Shown piece after piece: positions 14,397 through 24,484 of a DNA stretch of 41,464 nt. Location of the stretch: positions 1-41,464 of IMG/VR virus record IMGVR_UViG_3300049927_000002. The stretch is one strand, 5' to 3'. The notes under the pieces were generated by a model that worked only from the letters and a program-made list of their open reading frames with translations, did not search any database and was not told the origin of the DNA. Position numbers and translations under genes: made by a program. The DNA comes from a virus. Each line of letters starts with the position of its first letter. Position 1 is the stretch's first letter.

Positions 14397-15701
14397 CTAC
14401 TTGGTGATGCCCATGTCGTTGAGAACCTTGAGCCCGGTCTTCATGATGCTGTTCTGTGCACCATCGGTCTTGGCCCAACGGGGATCATTCCTGATCAGAG
14501 ACTGGAATGTCTGGGTATCAACTCCGGTAGGCTTACCATCCTTGTTGACTCCATTGAGGGCTTGCTTGATCAGGGGGTCAGTAAGGTTCAGGGTGGTGTA
14601 AGGAAGTTCAAGATCGTTGGACATCTGCTGGATGTAAGGAGAGGCGATCTGCATCATCGTCTGACCAGCAGCAAGCTGGTCAGCGTAACCTGGATACATG
14701 CTAGCCGCTTGGTTCTGAACCTGGTTCTTGAAGTCCTGATCCTTAGCTAGACCACGAGCAATCATCTGAGCCTGGTTCTTCACGGTATCATCGTTCAGGG
14801 TTACACCCTGCTGGTATGCATACTCCTTGATAGTATGTGCGTACATGCCAGCGGAGCCATTCAGCGTTCCCTTGTTGGTGAAGGTGATGTAAGCGCCGAG
14901 AACATTCCTCAGTCCACCTTCGTCCATTCCGGTTGCTACCATATCCTCCGCGATCTTGTTGAACTTCGACGAAGGGACGGCTGCGCCCATCTCCGCTGCA
15001 ATGTTCTGAGCTTGCAGTCTAGCTGCCGCAACGGAGGCATTGTAAGTAGCAGGGTCCGTGGACTTCTGAACCTGGGCCTGTCGAGCGGTAGCAGCAGTTT
15101 CCTTGAACCACTTGGTATCGCGTAGCTTTGCAGAGAACTTTTCAGCACTCCAAGTTTCTGAGACAGCATTTGCGAACAGACCCTTCAGGTCTGGTCGTGA
15201 GTTGAGGAATCCATACGCCCAGCCATAGGACGCTGCCAGTTCTTCCGGTGATAGCTTGGCAGCAGCACTGGCAGAATTTGACGGATCCCAACCTTCGTCT
15301 GGTCCACCGCCTTCGATTTGCGCGACACGTCGCCCTCCCATGAATGAGTTCTGATAGTAGCCACTGGTGATGTCAGTGATCTGCACGTTCTTCCCAGGCC
15401 GTGGAGCCTCGATCATCTTGCCATTGCCAAGGTAGAGCCCAACGTGATCAGGACCGGCGACACCTGGATTCGTATCAAAGAACACCATGTCGCCAGCCCT
15501 GAGATTGTGCATATCAACAGCCTTACCCTCACCGATCTGGGTGTAGGTAGTTCTGCTCACGTTGATGCCGAAGTGCTTGTAGACCTGCTGAACCAGTCCG
15601 GAACAGTCAATGCCGCCAGTAAGACTGTTGCCACCCCACGAGTAGGGAGTACCCACAAACTGGGTAGCCCACTTAGCTAGATCTGTTCCGTTGACTGCCA
15701 C
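14397..15701 (-). CDS. virion-associated NlpC/P60 peptidase
   Basis: 434 aa starting at GTG 15701 with GGAGG upstream. Residues 1-115 are an NlpC/P60 cysteine peptidase domain: GTPYSWGGNSLTGGIDCSGL holds the catalytic Cys, and AGPDHVGLYLGNGKMIEAPR the catalytic His. Such enzymes cleave peptide stems of peptidoglycan. From residue ~140 it shares its C-terminal module with the 430-aa protein (ELAASYGWAYGFLNSRPDLK, DTKWFKETAATARQ, DFKNQVQNQA, NDPRWAKTDGAQNS). The pair looks like a duplicated module with swapped catalytic heads. Confidence 0.85.
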   Translation of the reverse strand: MAVNGTDLAKWATQFVGTPYSWGGNSLTGGIDCSGLVQQVYKHFGINVSRTTYTQIGEGKAVDMHNLRAGDMVFFDTNPGVAGPDHVGLYLGNGKMIEAPRPGKNVQITDITSGYYQNSFMGGRRVAQIEGGGPDEGWDPSNSASAAAKLSPEELAASYGWAYGFLNSRPDLKGLFANAVSETWSAEKFSAKLRDTKWFKETAATARQAQVQKSTDPATYNASVAAARLQAQNIAAEMGAAVPSSKFNKIAEDMVATGMDEGGLRNVLGAYITFTNKGTLNGSAGMYAHTIKEYAYQQGVTLNDDTVKNQAQMIARGLAKDQDFKNQVQNQAASMYPGYADQLAAGQTMMQIASPYIQQMSNDLELPYTTLNLTDPLIKQALNGVNKDGKPTGVDTQTFQSLIRNDPRWAKTDGAQNSIMKTGLKVLNDMGITK

Positions 15702-16586
15702 TTATCCTCCAGAGATGGTCTTCATCAGCGCATCCATGTAAGTGGTTGCCGCCTGGTAGGCACCGTATTCAGGCTCGGCCTTAGCCTTTTCCATTGCCAT
15801 CATGTTCCTGGAATCTGCGCTGACTCCACCACTTGTAGTGCTGGTCTGTCCGGTCAGATCGTTACCCTTGTAACTAGACGTAGTAGTCGTTACTGAAGGG
15901 TTGGCCTTCTCGTAAGCGTTCAGCCTGCCCTTGAAGGTTGCGATCTCGCCCTTGGTGGGATCGCGTCCCAGCAGAGATTGAGATGCCTGAAGGAAGATGG
16001 CATGAGCATCATCGGCGCTAGACATGTTGTAATTGGTGGAAGTTTGAGTCACGCTCCTTGCGGGAGCGGACTCACGAGATGCCATATCCTTTGCAAGAAT
16101 GTCCCAAGGTGTGTACCTCTGGCCCGCTGCATAGTAGTTGGCTGCCTGTCCTACATAGCTTGCCCACTGTGCCTGTAGCTGAGTATCACTCAGTCCACTG
16201 GCATTGATGCCAGCTAGGTTGAGCTGGGTGATGAACTTGTTCTTTGTTGCGTTATCCCAGTTGTAGTACTGCTGACTCGCTTCGTCAAGGGTGGACATGT
16301 TGTCCACCGGGATCTGCTGTCCACCCTTGACGGCGAACGTATTGCCAGTAGTCCCACCAGGAATGTTCGGTCCCATGAACGGGATCGTTGTCCTGGTGGT
16401 TTGTCCTAGATAGACCGGAGGATTCTTGGGATTAACTCCAGAGGCAGCAGTGTTGCCACTGAACGCGTTCAGCGCAGCATCCAGCGTATTGGGAGCTGGA
16501 ATCCCGGGCTGGCCTGGAGGGTTTGCGGCTGGGGCACTGGATGACGTGGGTGCCGGATGCTGTGTATTGCCATCTGCCTTAAGCAT
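15702..16586 (-). CDS. virion protein of the internal complex (294 aa)
   Basis: Start at ATG 16586 (MLKADGN), eight bases inside the end of the giant gene, with GGAGG about seven bases upstream; a longer start at 16613 overlaps further and lacks a site. The N-terminus is Pro/Ala/Ser-rich, the middle helical (QYYNWDNATKNKFITQLNLA), the C-terminus Ser/Thr/Lys-rich. Unknown family; its place between the giant protein and the hydrolases suggests the same complex. Confidence 0.5.
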   Translation of the reverse strand: MLKADGNTQHPAPTSSSAPAANPPGQPGIPAPNTLDAALNAFSGNTAASGVNPKNPPVYLGQTTRTTIPFMGPNIPGGTTGNTFAVKGGQQIPVDNMSTLDEASQQYYNWDNATKNKFITQLNLAGINASGLSDTQLQAQWASYVGQAANYYAAGQRYTPWDILAKDMASRESAPARSVTQTSTNYNMSSADDAHAIFLQASQSLLGRDPTKGEIATFKGRLNAYEKANPSVTTTTSSYKGNDLTGQTSTTSGGVSADSRNMMAMEKAKAEPEYGAYQAATTYMDALMKTISGG

Positions 16587-19500
16587 TCGAACCCTCCAGA
16601 GCCTGTGCGTCAACTAGTTTGTTGTATCCCATGTCGGTGGGGAACCACCGACTGTGAAGCCTGCCGAACTTGGTATCTCGTTCGATCAGATCGTTGGTCG
16701 CAGCAGTGAAGCTGCTCTTCAGATCTGCATTGGAGTTGGCAGTAATATCAGTGGAGCCACCAACATTCTTGCGAGCCTGAAGCGCTACCGCCATCTGGGT
16801 CCGAAGGAACAGGTAGGTCTTCAGGGTTGCGATCTCGGACCTGATTCCCATTGAACCATCTTCGTTCATAGACTTGGCCAGAAGCTCTGGATCGTTAGCG
16901 ATCTGATTCATATCGAACGCTCGTCTATCGTACTTGGTCTGGTCAAGGGTTCCAAATTCCTTGGCCCAGGCTTCGTTATAGTAAGCATTCTCGGTTCCAT
17001 CTGGGAACGTCGGGCTAGAGAGAAGCTTGCCAAGTGCTACATGCTTACTCTTTAGATCCTCGCCACCAGCATCATCCAGTGAAGTCAGTCCACGATCAAG
17101 CATAGAAGCATTGATCTTGTCATTGATCTGACCGTAGATCTTCCAGCCCTTGCTGACCTGAGCCTGGGTCCATGCATCCCGAGCACTTAGAGTGCTTCGG
17201 TCTGGGCCAGCACCAGGAACTACGCCATGCGTCTTCTGGTAGTAGTATGCTCCGTTGCTGAAGGTGCCATCGCCTTCATCTCCAACGATCAGGCCAGCAT
17301 ACTCTGGTCCAACCTTGTCGATCAGATCAGAGTAGTACTTGCCTACTTGCACGCTTTCCGCAGTAGGCTTTAGTCCAGTGTTGTTCTTGGACAGAGACTG
17401 GCTGAACGAGTAGAACGAATCTCCGTACTTGGAATAGAACGCCTCATCGGCGTTCGTCACGTCAGCCTTCTGCATCCTGCTGTACTCATCACGGAAGAAC
17501 TGGTACGGATCCTGCTGGTTCACCGACAGTGGAAGTCCGAAGGCCATGGCAGCCTTGAAGCGAGACCATGTCTTGGCTCGGCTATCCAGTTCCTTCCAGG
17601 TTGGCTGAGTGTCACGAAGACCATTTTCCCACTTGTAGTTCTCAACCTGCATAGAGTACAGGAGAGCACGCTGACGCGTCTCTCCCATGTCGTCATTGGA
17701 ATCTCCAAGACGCTTGCCAGTGTTCGGGTTGATGAAGTCCAGGACGGAATCCTGAGGACCGAACGGTAGAACGCCTAGTTGCTGCGCCCAGTCTGCGATA
17801 TTGGGATCTTCCTTTGCGAAGTGATTGACCGCCATCTGAACGTAAGGGCCTGCTCCTACTGGGAGCATGCCATCGCCATGGTTGAGAACCAGCTCGGCAG
17901 ATGACATCGGAATGACGAAGGAGGCATCCTTGTCAAGACCCATGAACTTGTTCAGAGCCTTACCGCCAAGATAGTCAGGTACCTGAAACAGAAGCTTCCT
18001 GTTGCCGTACTTGACCAGCGTGCGCTCACCCGTTGCTGGGTTGGTAGAGTATCCAGCGCCATCAACTGCCTGGCCATCCTGATCTACAACCATTCCAACG
18101 CGAGCTGGAGCGCCGTAAACCTGAGCGATATGAGGCAGAACCTGGGGCTTGTCAGCAATGATCCTTGCCCAGCGGTTCCAGGACTCCTGCTGCGCTCCGA
18201 AGAACGCTCCAAAGTTCCTGGTGTGGTAAGCAAGTTTGCTCTCGTGATCCATGGTGAACGTAAAATCCTTGACGTCCTTCAGTGCCGCAACCCTTGCATT
18301 CTTTTCAAGGATCTGACGAGTCGCCTCATCCACATGAGTGATCCCCTGAGACTGCAGAACCTTCATGTTGTCGCCAAGGTGCCCCTTGTAGCGGGTCTTG
18401 AACAGAGGATTCCTCAGTAGCTTCGTTGCAGGTAGCTGGTTGGCCGCCCGATAGTATCCACTGATGAATCTGTCTACGGCCTTGGCCGCAAGCGAAGTCC
18501 CCTCGGAGTACTTGAAGGCTTCTCCGTTTACTTCTGGACGATTGATGGCTGGAACGGTATCCTTTAGAAGCTGACCATCCAGCTTACCCTCTAGAACCTG
18601 CTTCCTGATAACATCCATTCCAGCATGAGCTGGATCTAGAATGTAGTCAACGTGTCCCTTGACTCGCTGAGCAAGTTCTGCATCACTAGTGTGATCAAGA
18701 TTGATGTTGGTTCGGTACTCTCGACCCTCAGGAGTCGAGCGCATCCACGATGCAATCTCATTCTCCGACTTGCCCATCAGGGCCTGTCGGGCAACTGTAG
18801 ATTTTCCGATCTGGTCATTGATTACACGAGTCCACGCAGCCATGTGCTTTTCAACGCCATGAGAACTGACGCTCAGGTTTTCCCAGTCAAGACCACGAGT
18901 GTTCTTGAGGTACCAGTCAGCCTGACGACCTAGCATGTTAGCCATGTTTCGTTCGCCCGCTGCGAGATCCATGAACATGCCACCCTCTTGACCCGCTCCA
19001 GCACCAGAGAAGATCTGTCGACCTACTCGCACATCCTTCTGTGCATTCTTCTCCAGAGACTGAGTCAGTTCATAGTGGCGCTGCTTTGCTTCCATGAGAT
19101 CAGAAGCGTTGGCCTCGTAGTCATGCTCATGGAACGTGGTAGGCTCGCCAGCCAGATGAGTCTCAACCATCTGAGTCTTGAGAGCACCCTCGCGGCTGGT
19201 CAGTTGTGCGATGTGACCATTCAGGATATCTAGTTCAATCCTATTTGCCTCAGCGGTAGACTTTGCCCATGTTCCGCGAGCCACTCTGTTGACAAGATCA
19301 GAAGTTCCATTAGCGGTACGAGACATCATCTCAACGGCGCCGAACCTTGCAACCTGTCCAAGGAAGTCGTCGGCAAGCGCTCGCGGCGCGTAACCGAGAC
19401 GTGCTAGCTGAGCAAACTTCCAATAGGTATTGAGCTTTCCAGCGATATCGTCGCCAGTTGCCCACTTGTCGCCAACCCACTTGCGCTGCTGATCGAACCT

Positions 19501-21348
19501 TTTGCCATCATTCTTGATCAGCTTTTCCATCTGACGGAAGTCAAGCACTACATGGTTATTGGCGAGCTGAGTATCGAGGATCGGAGTGGATACAATCCTC
19601 CCTCCGTCTGCTTCGATGTCAGCGAACCTAATCTGAGATCCAGGGTTAGAAGGATCCTGCATCTTGCCCGCACTATAAGTGCGATTCCTTGCGTCCCCCT
19701 GAGTAATCATCCTTCGCTGTGCAAAGTCCTTGTACAGGTCCTTGGCGGTCTCGACGGTTACACCATACTTGGCTGCTAGATCCTTGGTGACAGACTCTTC
19801 CATCTCCATGAGCTGACGGCCACGCTGATCAGGAGTTGCCTTAATGTAATCAGCTACATGCTTCTCGCGAGTCTCACGGCTGATGGACTTGGTCTCCCCA
19901 AGGAGGCCATCCAAAACCCTGTAGCTATCAGGTTCGTGAATGTCGATGTAGGCAGAGGGCTTGATATCCCCGTAAGACCTTGCGATCTTGATAGGGAAGC
20001 CAACGCTTGCGTTGTATGCAAGATGAGGAACCGCCATAAGGCCAGCCCCTCGAACTGCCTTCAGGTTTCCCTGTGCGATCTCACTGCCCCTGGCCCTGAT
20101 GGCCAGTGGAGATGTAACCCTGTTGAAGTTCAGTTCAGCAAGAGAACCGAATGCAGATGCCTGACGGTTAGAAAACTGAAGCTCGTCATCAAGACCACGG
20201 ATCATCTTCTCTTGGTCTGCGATATAAGCCTTAATCCTTACACCGGCAGGAGATGCCTGGCTAGCTGGAGAGAGTCCAGCAAACCTGTCACCAAGTGCAG
20301 TGGTCTTGGCTGCTGCAGTCTTGGCCTGGATTCCCAGAGAAATATTCTGCGCTTCCAGAGTTCCCATCGCAGCACCGTCACCCATGGTGATACGGAGAAC
20401 AGACCTAACCTGATCCTCGCCCTTGGCCTGCGCCATGAGGCTGGAGATGGTTGGTCCGTTGGCAGATTTCTTGAATGTGCTGAAGTTGTTCTGAAGCACG
20501 TATGCAGCGTTGTCAGGATTCTTGATCTTGATGTCCATGACCTGCTTGACCATGGCGTTGACAGTACTAGAGGTGTTGATCGCTTCAGTACCAGACTTGG
20601 CACCCATGGCCCTGGCAACAATTCCAGGATTGGTGAGACGTTCGACTGGCTTCGTGGCCAGTCGAACCTTGGCCGCTCCAGCTGCCTTGCCAGTAAGAAC
20701 CAGAGGATCCGCATACCAGGAGACTGCAAGGTCTGCAGTTCCAGTTACGTACTTAGCTGGTCCTTCATCAAAGTACTCTTCCTTCCGCGTCTTGGTTCCA
20801 AAAGGATCCTTAGCGGTAGGAGTGTCTCTGTACTGACCAGCCTTGAGAAGCTTGGCATCCTGGGTAAGCTGCATCGGATCAAGACCACGATCATGCAGTT
20901 CCTTATTGTTCAGTCCAAGCATCCATAGTGCCTGACCTGGCGACACAGACTTAGCTGCATTCCAGATGTCAGAGTTGCTACGGTTCTCCCAGCCTGCTGG
21001 TGCTCCATAGAACAGATTGTGAAGCGATAGCGCCGCTCCCGAAAGGATCGGCGATACGGTATTGGAGTAGAGAGCATAGATCTTGGAACCCACCATCTCA
21101 AGTGGCTTCATAAACCACAGAGAGCTAGCAGATGCGGCAGCACTGCGCTGGTTCTGTAGCGTGGTCAGATTCTGTCCACTGGTTCCGCTGACTAGAGCAT
21201 CATTCGGATTTGCTCCATTGGCACCCTGTGCACTCCAGTAGTTCTGGAGCTGGGCAACGGCATCAGCGGGAATCTGATCAACGGTACGCTTGCCAGACTG
21301 GATGTCCTGCTGAAGATAGAACAGATCACTTGGGGATAGGGTAGTCAA
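16579..21348 (-). CDS. giant internal virion protein (1589 aa)
   Basis: TTG 21348 has GGAG six bases upstream. 1589 aa, largely helical, with no transmembrane run long enough to be a clear tape measure and no catalytic motif that I can place. The stretch EGPAKYVTGTADLAVSWYAD followed by PLVLTGKAAGAAK resembles a pattern in giant structural proteins of actinophages. Large internal proteins in podovirus-like phages are injected with the DNA and span the envelope. Downstream hydrolases overlap or abut its end, implying one expression unit. Confidence 0.6.
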   Translation of the reverse strand: MTTLSPSDLFYLQQDIQSGKRTVDQIPADAVAQLQNYWSAQGANGANPNDALVSGTSGQNLTTLQNQRSAAASASSLWFMKPLEMVGSKIYALYSNTVSPILSGAALSLHNLFYGAPAGWENRSNSDIWNAAKSVSPGQALWMLGLNNKELHDRGLDPMQLTQDAKLLKAGQYRDTPTAKDPFGTKTRKEEYFDEGPAKYVTGTADLAVSWYADPLVLTGKAAGAAKVRLATKPVERLTNPGIVARAMGAKSGTEAINTSSTVNAMVKQVMDIKIKNPDNAAYVLQNNFSTFKKSANGPTISSLMAQAKGEDQVRSVLRITMGDGAAMGTLEAQNISLGIQAKTAAAKTTALGDRFAGLSPASQASPAGVRIKAYIADQEKMIRGLDDELQFSNRQASAFGSLAELNFNRVTSPLAIRARGSEIAQGNLKAVRGAGLMAVPHLAYNASVGFPIKIARSYGDIKPSAYIDIHEPDSYRVLDGLLGETKSISRETREKHVADYIKATPDQRGRQLMEMEESVTKDLAAKYGVTVETAKDLYKDFAQRRMITQGDARNRTYSAGKMQDPSNPGSQIRFADIEADGGRIVSTPILDTQLANNHVVLDFRQMEKLIKNDGKRFDQQRKWVGDKWATGDDIAGKLNTYWKFAQLARLGYAPRALADDFLGQVARFGAVEMMSRTANGTSDLVNRVARGTWAKSTAEANRIELDILNGHIAQLTSREGALKTQMVETHLAGEPTTFHEHDYEANASDLMEAKQRHYELTQSLEKNAQKDVRVGRQIFSGAGAGQEGGMFMDLAAGERNMANMLGRQADWYLKNTRGLDWENLSVSSHGVEKHMAAWTRVINDQIGKSTVARQALMGKSENEIASWMRSTPEGREYRTNINLDHTSDAELAQRVKGHVDYILDPAHAGMDVIRKQVLEGKLDGQLLKDTVPAINRPEVNGEAFKYSEGTSLAAKAVDRFISGYYRAANQLPATKLLRNPLFKTRYKGHLGDNMKVLQSQGITHVDEATRQILEKNARVAALKDVKDFTFTMDHESKLAYHTRNFGAFFGAQQESWNRWARIIADKPQVLPHIAQVYGAPARVGMVVDQDGQAVDGAGYSTNPATGERTLVKYGNRKLLFQVPDYLGGKALNKFMGLDKDASFVIPMSSAELVLNHGDGMLPVGAGPYVQMAVNHFAKEDPNIADWAQQLGVLPFGPQDSVLDFINPNTGKRLGDSNDDMGETRQRALLYSMQVENYKWENGLRDTQPTWKELDSRAKTWSRFKAAMAFGLPLSVNQQDPYQFFRDEYSRMQKADVTNADEAFYSKYGDSFYSFSQSLSKNNTGLKPTAESVQVGKYYSDLIDKVGPEYAGLIVGDEGDGTFSNGAYYYQKTHGVVPGAGPDRSTLSARDAWTQAQVSKGWKIYGQINDKINASMLDRGLTSLDDAGGEDLKSKHVALGKLLSSPTFPDGTENAYYNEAWAKEFGTLDQTKYDRRAFDMNQIANDPELLAKSMNEDGSMGIRSEIATLKTYLFLRTQMAVALQARKNVGGSTDITANSNADLKSSFTAATNDLIERDTKFGRLHSRWFPTDMGYNKLVDAQALEGSNA

Positions 21349-21349
21349 C

Positions 21350-21550
21350 TCAGGCTCCTAGCGTTGGCTCCTCCGGATGGTAGCCAGAGATGCCCATGTT
21401 GAGAAGTGATGTGGCGGCACTGTTGGTGTCGTCGCGCTGCATGCCAGACCTGGCAAGGTCGATGCCAAATGCTGGAGAATCAGAGAAGGCCATAGCCAGC
21501 GAACCCATGTCATCAAACCACTGGCCACCGTAGTCATAGTGAACGATCAT
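21350..21550 (-). CDS. hypothetical protein (66 aa)
   Basis: ATG 21550 overlaps the upstream stop (ATGA) and its own stop lies just before the giant gene's TTG. Acidic, aromatic N-terminus (HYDYGGQWFDDMG). No family recognised. Confidence 0.45.
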   Translation of the reverse strand: MIVHYDYGGQWFDDMGSLAMAFSDSPAFGIDLARSGMQRDDTNSAATSLLNMGISGYHPEEPTLGA

Positions 21551-21948
21551 GTCATCGCCTTAACCTTTCGGACTACGTTGCGCATGGCCCAACTAGCGCC
21601 TTCCTGATTTGCCATGAACTCAAGAACTGGCATATAAGGAATGAGCTTAGCCATGTCTTCCTGACTCTGATCAGCAAGACCTAGAGCAGACTGTGAGGCG
21701 CCCGGCCCAAGGGCGGCGCCATCGGTTACAGGGGTTCCAGGCTGGGCAGTCGGAGCGTTCATGGGAACAACCTGATCAGCAGGGTTGCCAAACATGGAGG
21801 CGAAGTCTGTGGGATTAGCAGTGCCTGCATCCTTTGCCATGGGCGCGCCAGTCTTCTGTTCCTGGTATGCCTTATTCTCTCCGTACTGAGCATTCGGCAG
21901 GTCAGTGCGCTGACTGAACTTGCCCGGTCCTGCTACTGGTGTGCCCAT
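21547..21948 (-). CDS. hypothetical protein, portal-proximal (133 aa)
   Basis: ATG 21948 in TGATG with AAGGGG upstream. Pro/Gly/Ala-rich and apparently disordered for the first ~90 residues, with a helical, basic C-terminus (WAMRNVVRKVKAMT). Unknown; likely a minor virion component given its place between portal and internal proteins. Confidence 0.45.
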   Translation of the reverse strand: MGTPVAGPGKFSQRTDLPNAQYGENKAYQEQKTGAPMAKDAGTANPTDFASMFGNPADQVVPMNAPTAQPGTPVTDGAALGPGASQSALGLADQSQEDMAKLIPYMPVLEFMANQEGASWAMRNVVRKVKAMT

Positions 21949-22154
21949 CAGAACCCCTTGGTGATCTCTGCGAAGCGCTTGTCAATCTTCTTCTGGTTAG
22001 CATGCTGAACAGTCATGTACGTGTAACCTTCAATGGTGTTGGCTACGTCTTGAACGATATTGAACGTGCAGTTGAGAGCAAGGACAAGGACTGACCATCG
22101 ATCATGCCTTATGGCTTGCGTTGTTGGATCGTATACTGCCTGATCCTCGTCCAT
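21948..22154 (-). CDS. hypothetical protein (68 aa)
   Basis: Start chosen at ATG 22154 (MDEDQAVYDP) because GGGAGG lies six bases upstream and the region before it is coding in another frame for the 74-aa protein. Helical with FNIVQDVANTIEGYTYMTVQ and a basic C-terminus. Unknown. Confidence 0.5.
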   Translation of the reverse strand: MDEDQAVYDPTTQAIRHDRWSVLVLALNCTFNIVQDVANTIEGYTYMTVQHANQKKIDKRFAEITKGF

Positions 22155-22168
22155 GCTCTGCCTCCCGC

Positions 22169-22393
22169 TTACTTGGCCATTGCTCCACCGGCACCCGTAG
22201 TGCCGGTGTTGACAAGAATGGTCGTATCCCAACCAATGTTGGCTGGTGCGTCCTGGTGACGAGAATCTCCCTGTGCAACAGATTCCAGTACATCCTGGGT
22301 GTGAGGAGCTAGCATCCTGCCCTCTAGCGTCTCCCACTCGGTGTTGCGTGGGTGCTGCGGGAACATCCCGCCCTCTTCTCCCATGTTAGACAT
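22169..22393 (-). CDS. hypothetical protein (74 aa)
   Basis: ATG 22393 preceded by AAGGAG. Polar protein with MFPQHPRNTEWETLEG and a Gly/Thr-rich tail (TGTTGAGGAMAK). Located just after the portal gene. No family recognised. Confidence 0.5.
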   Translation of the reverse strand: MSNMGEEGGMFPQHPRNTEWETLEGRMLAPHTQDVLESVAQGDSRHQDAPANIGWDTTILVNTGTTGAGGAMAK

Positions 22394-22405
22394 GTGTTCT
22401 CCTTG

Positions 22406-24223
22406 TTAGATCGGGCTCTGCCTCTGTGTGCGAGCCGACATGGTCGCCTTACCTCCAGAGGTAAGACCCGCCAGAAGGGACTGCATGTCCATTCCTTGCG
22501 GTGCCTGCTGACCTGGCTGACCCTGAGAAGGGCTTCCAGGGCCTGCTGGAGCGCCTTGGGGCGCCCCCTGGGCTCCCTGTCCCATGATGGCTTCCAGGGG
22601 GCTTATAGCGGCCTCTGGGGCCTTCTTGGGTACGAACACCTTGAGCACTGCGGAGTGAACCGGAGTTCCCTTGTCGCGCTCTTCGATGATCTTGGCTACC
22701 TTGGTCAGTGCATCTGTTGGATCCTGGCCTTGCTGGGCCATCGGAAGGATGGCCTGCATGTAAGCCATGATGCCCTGCTTCAGAGAGTCTGTGAACTGTT
22801 CAGTGTCAATCTGGGCCTGTAGCTGTACGACGTCCAGGTCCATTGGGAGTTGACGCTGTACAAAGTCACGAGATACAAGCTGATCTCCTCGGAGCTGGAG
22901 AAGGGCGACGATCGCCCTCGCAGGATCCTGGCCCGCTGCAAAACCGTATGTGACGTCAACGACGTAAGATCCATTGATATCCTTGCTCGGAGTGTAGGTC
23001 TCTTCGAATGGCGTTCCCTGAACAACGCCTCGCACAGTCTTCTCTTCGTTGGGCCATAGCTTCTCATCCATCTCGAACGCAAGTTGCAGTGCGTGACGGA
23101 GAGCCTTGGAGATGACAGTCTGCCCCGTAGTGATGACCGCATTGAATCCACCCTGAAGTGCTTCAACTCCTCGGCCCGTGATGATAGAGGCAGACATGTT
23201 ACCAGAGCGGGATTCGGGAGTTCGCGTTCCTACACGAAGTTCCTGTTCCAGCATCTGACCTTCCTGGAAGGCGTACTGTGGAACATCGAGTGCGATGCGT
23301 CGAACCTTGTCAGGATTGTCGGTCCTGATGATAGCGTCGTCACCGAAGGTCATCTTCTGAACGTCGCGAGGTACTGCGATCGGAGCGCGAACACTCTTCT
23401 CGGTGGCCTCTAGTCCAAGTAGGGCCATGCGAGCCTTGGCTAGCTGAACCCAGATGGCATCGTCGAAAGCACCACGAGTTTCACTGTCAAAACCTGGACG
23501 CTTAGCGATTGCAACGTAGACCTTGCCCATTGGATTGGGCATCATGTCAACGATCTGATTGGAGTGAAGAGGCAGGTACATCACGATCTGATCTGCATCG
23601 CAGTACTTGACTACTTCAATCTCACGCTCAGCCCATCCCATCTGCCCGCCAGAAGTTCCAGTCTCGTTGGACTGAAGAACCTTTAGCAGACTGGGGAACT
23701 TGGCTGCGAGATGGATCGCCTCCTCCCGCCAGACCTTCGTATAACTCCTCACTCGACCATAAAGGTCGATCTCAGGATAGATGCCCAGAGGACTCTCTAC
23801 CCTGATCCGTGGAGTCTTGTCCTCGAAGTCTGGCTCGACTACGTAGACTGCCATTCCGAAAGTGTTGTAGTAATCGCAGAACTGAACCTGATGACCAGCG
23901 GGAAGCTGTGAGTCCTGTACGTAGTAGTTGGCTACCTTGGTCCTCTTGCCACCAAACCTCTTGGCCTTGTCCGTAGTATTGATACCAGAAGAACAGTTGA
24001 TGCTGGGCATGGAGCCCATCATCTCTGCGATGTCACGTGCACTGGTGTCAATCAGGTTGGCTACGATTGGCTTGGGCCATGCGTCAGGCATAGACCCTGG
24101 AACTACGTTTTCGATATCCCCAGACCTGACGTCATGGACATCGCGCTGACGCTGGTCACGGTCAGCGGCTGAACGGCGCAGGGACTCGACCTTTGCAAAG
24201 ATTCGTTCGGTCATGAGCGCCAT
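22406..24223 (-). CDS. portal protein
   Basis: 605 aa; AAGGAGGTG directly precedes ATG 24223. The N-terminal region up to ~residue 70 is charged and helical (RSAADRDQRQRDVHDVRSGD), followed by mixed alpha/beta domains and a C-terminal Gln/Gly/Pro-rich tail typical of podoviral-like portals. The dodecameric portal forms the DNA channel and binds terminase. Size, helical stem region and position downstream of the terminase and before the virion genes support the call. Confidence 0.75.
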   Translation of the reverse strand: MALMTERIFAKVESLRRSAADRDQRQRDVHDVRSGDIENVVPGSMPDAWPKPIVANLIDTSARDIAEMMGSMPSINCSSGINTTDKAKRFGGKRTKVANYYVQDSQLPAGHQVQFCDYYNTFGMAVYVVEPDFEDKTPRIRVESPLGIYPEIDLYGRVRSYTKVWREEAIHLAAKFPSLLKVLQSNETGTSGGQMGWAEREIEVVKYCDADQIVMYLPLHSNQIVDMMPNPMGKVYVAIAKRPGFDSETRGAFDDAIWVQLAKARMALLGLEATEKSVRAPIAVPRDVQKMTFGDDAIIRTDNPDKVRRIALDVPQYAFQEGQMLEQELRVGTRTPESRSGNMSASIITGRGVEALQGGFNAVITTGQTVISKALRHALQLAFEMDEKLWPNEEKTVRGVVQGTPFEETYTPSKDINGSYVVDVTYGFAAGQDPARAIVALLQLRGDQLVSRDFVQRQLPMDLDVVQLQAQIDTEQFTDSLKQGIMAYMQAILPMAQQGQDPTDALTKVAKIIEERDKGTPVHSAVLKVFVPKKAPEAAISPLEAIMGQGAQGAPQGAPAGPGSPSQGQPGQQAPQGMDMQSLLAGLTSGGKATMSARTQRQSPI

Positions 24224-24235
24224 GCAGTCACCTCC

Positions 24236-24484
24236 TTAAGAGAGCGCCCTTAGGCGCTCATACTTCTCTTCGGTCGTATGCCCATCCCACTTAGCAGAGC
24301 TAAGGAAGGGGACACCGGAGAAGAGATCCATGTCATTCGATGAGATGTGCCAGCTCAGCTGACCCTTCGGCGTCTGAACGTATACAACGGCCCAGTCTGG
24401 TTCCGCTGGGTCTGCACCGATCACTGAAGGGTAGAGCTTTGTCAGGTGTTCTACCAGGTAGGCACGCTCGCGGTAGATGTCCAT
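24236..24484 (-). CDS. conserved phage protein (82 aa)
   Basis: ATG 24484 overlaps the endolysin stop (TGATG). Sequence includes DWAVVYVQTPKGQLSWHISS and ends WDGHTTEEKYERLRALS, a pattern I have seen in small actinophage proteins of unknown function, many of which carry a WD..EKY.R motif. Probably cytoplasmic. Confidence 0.55.
   Translation of the reverse strand: MDIYRERAYLVEHLTKLYPSVIGADPAEPDWAVVYVQTPKGQLSWHISSNDMDLFSGVPFLSSAKWDGHTTEEKYERLRALS

Noticed and set aside
19858-20928. Plus-strand open frame of 356 codons inside the giant virion gene
   Set aside because: Antisense shadow of a well-supported gene; Cys/Ser/Leu-rich with no domain.
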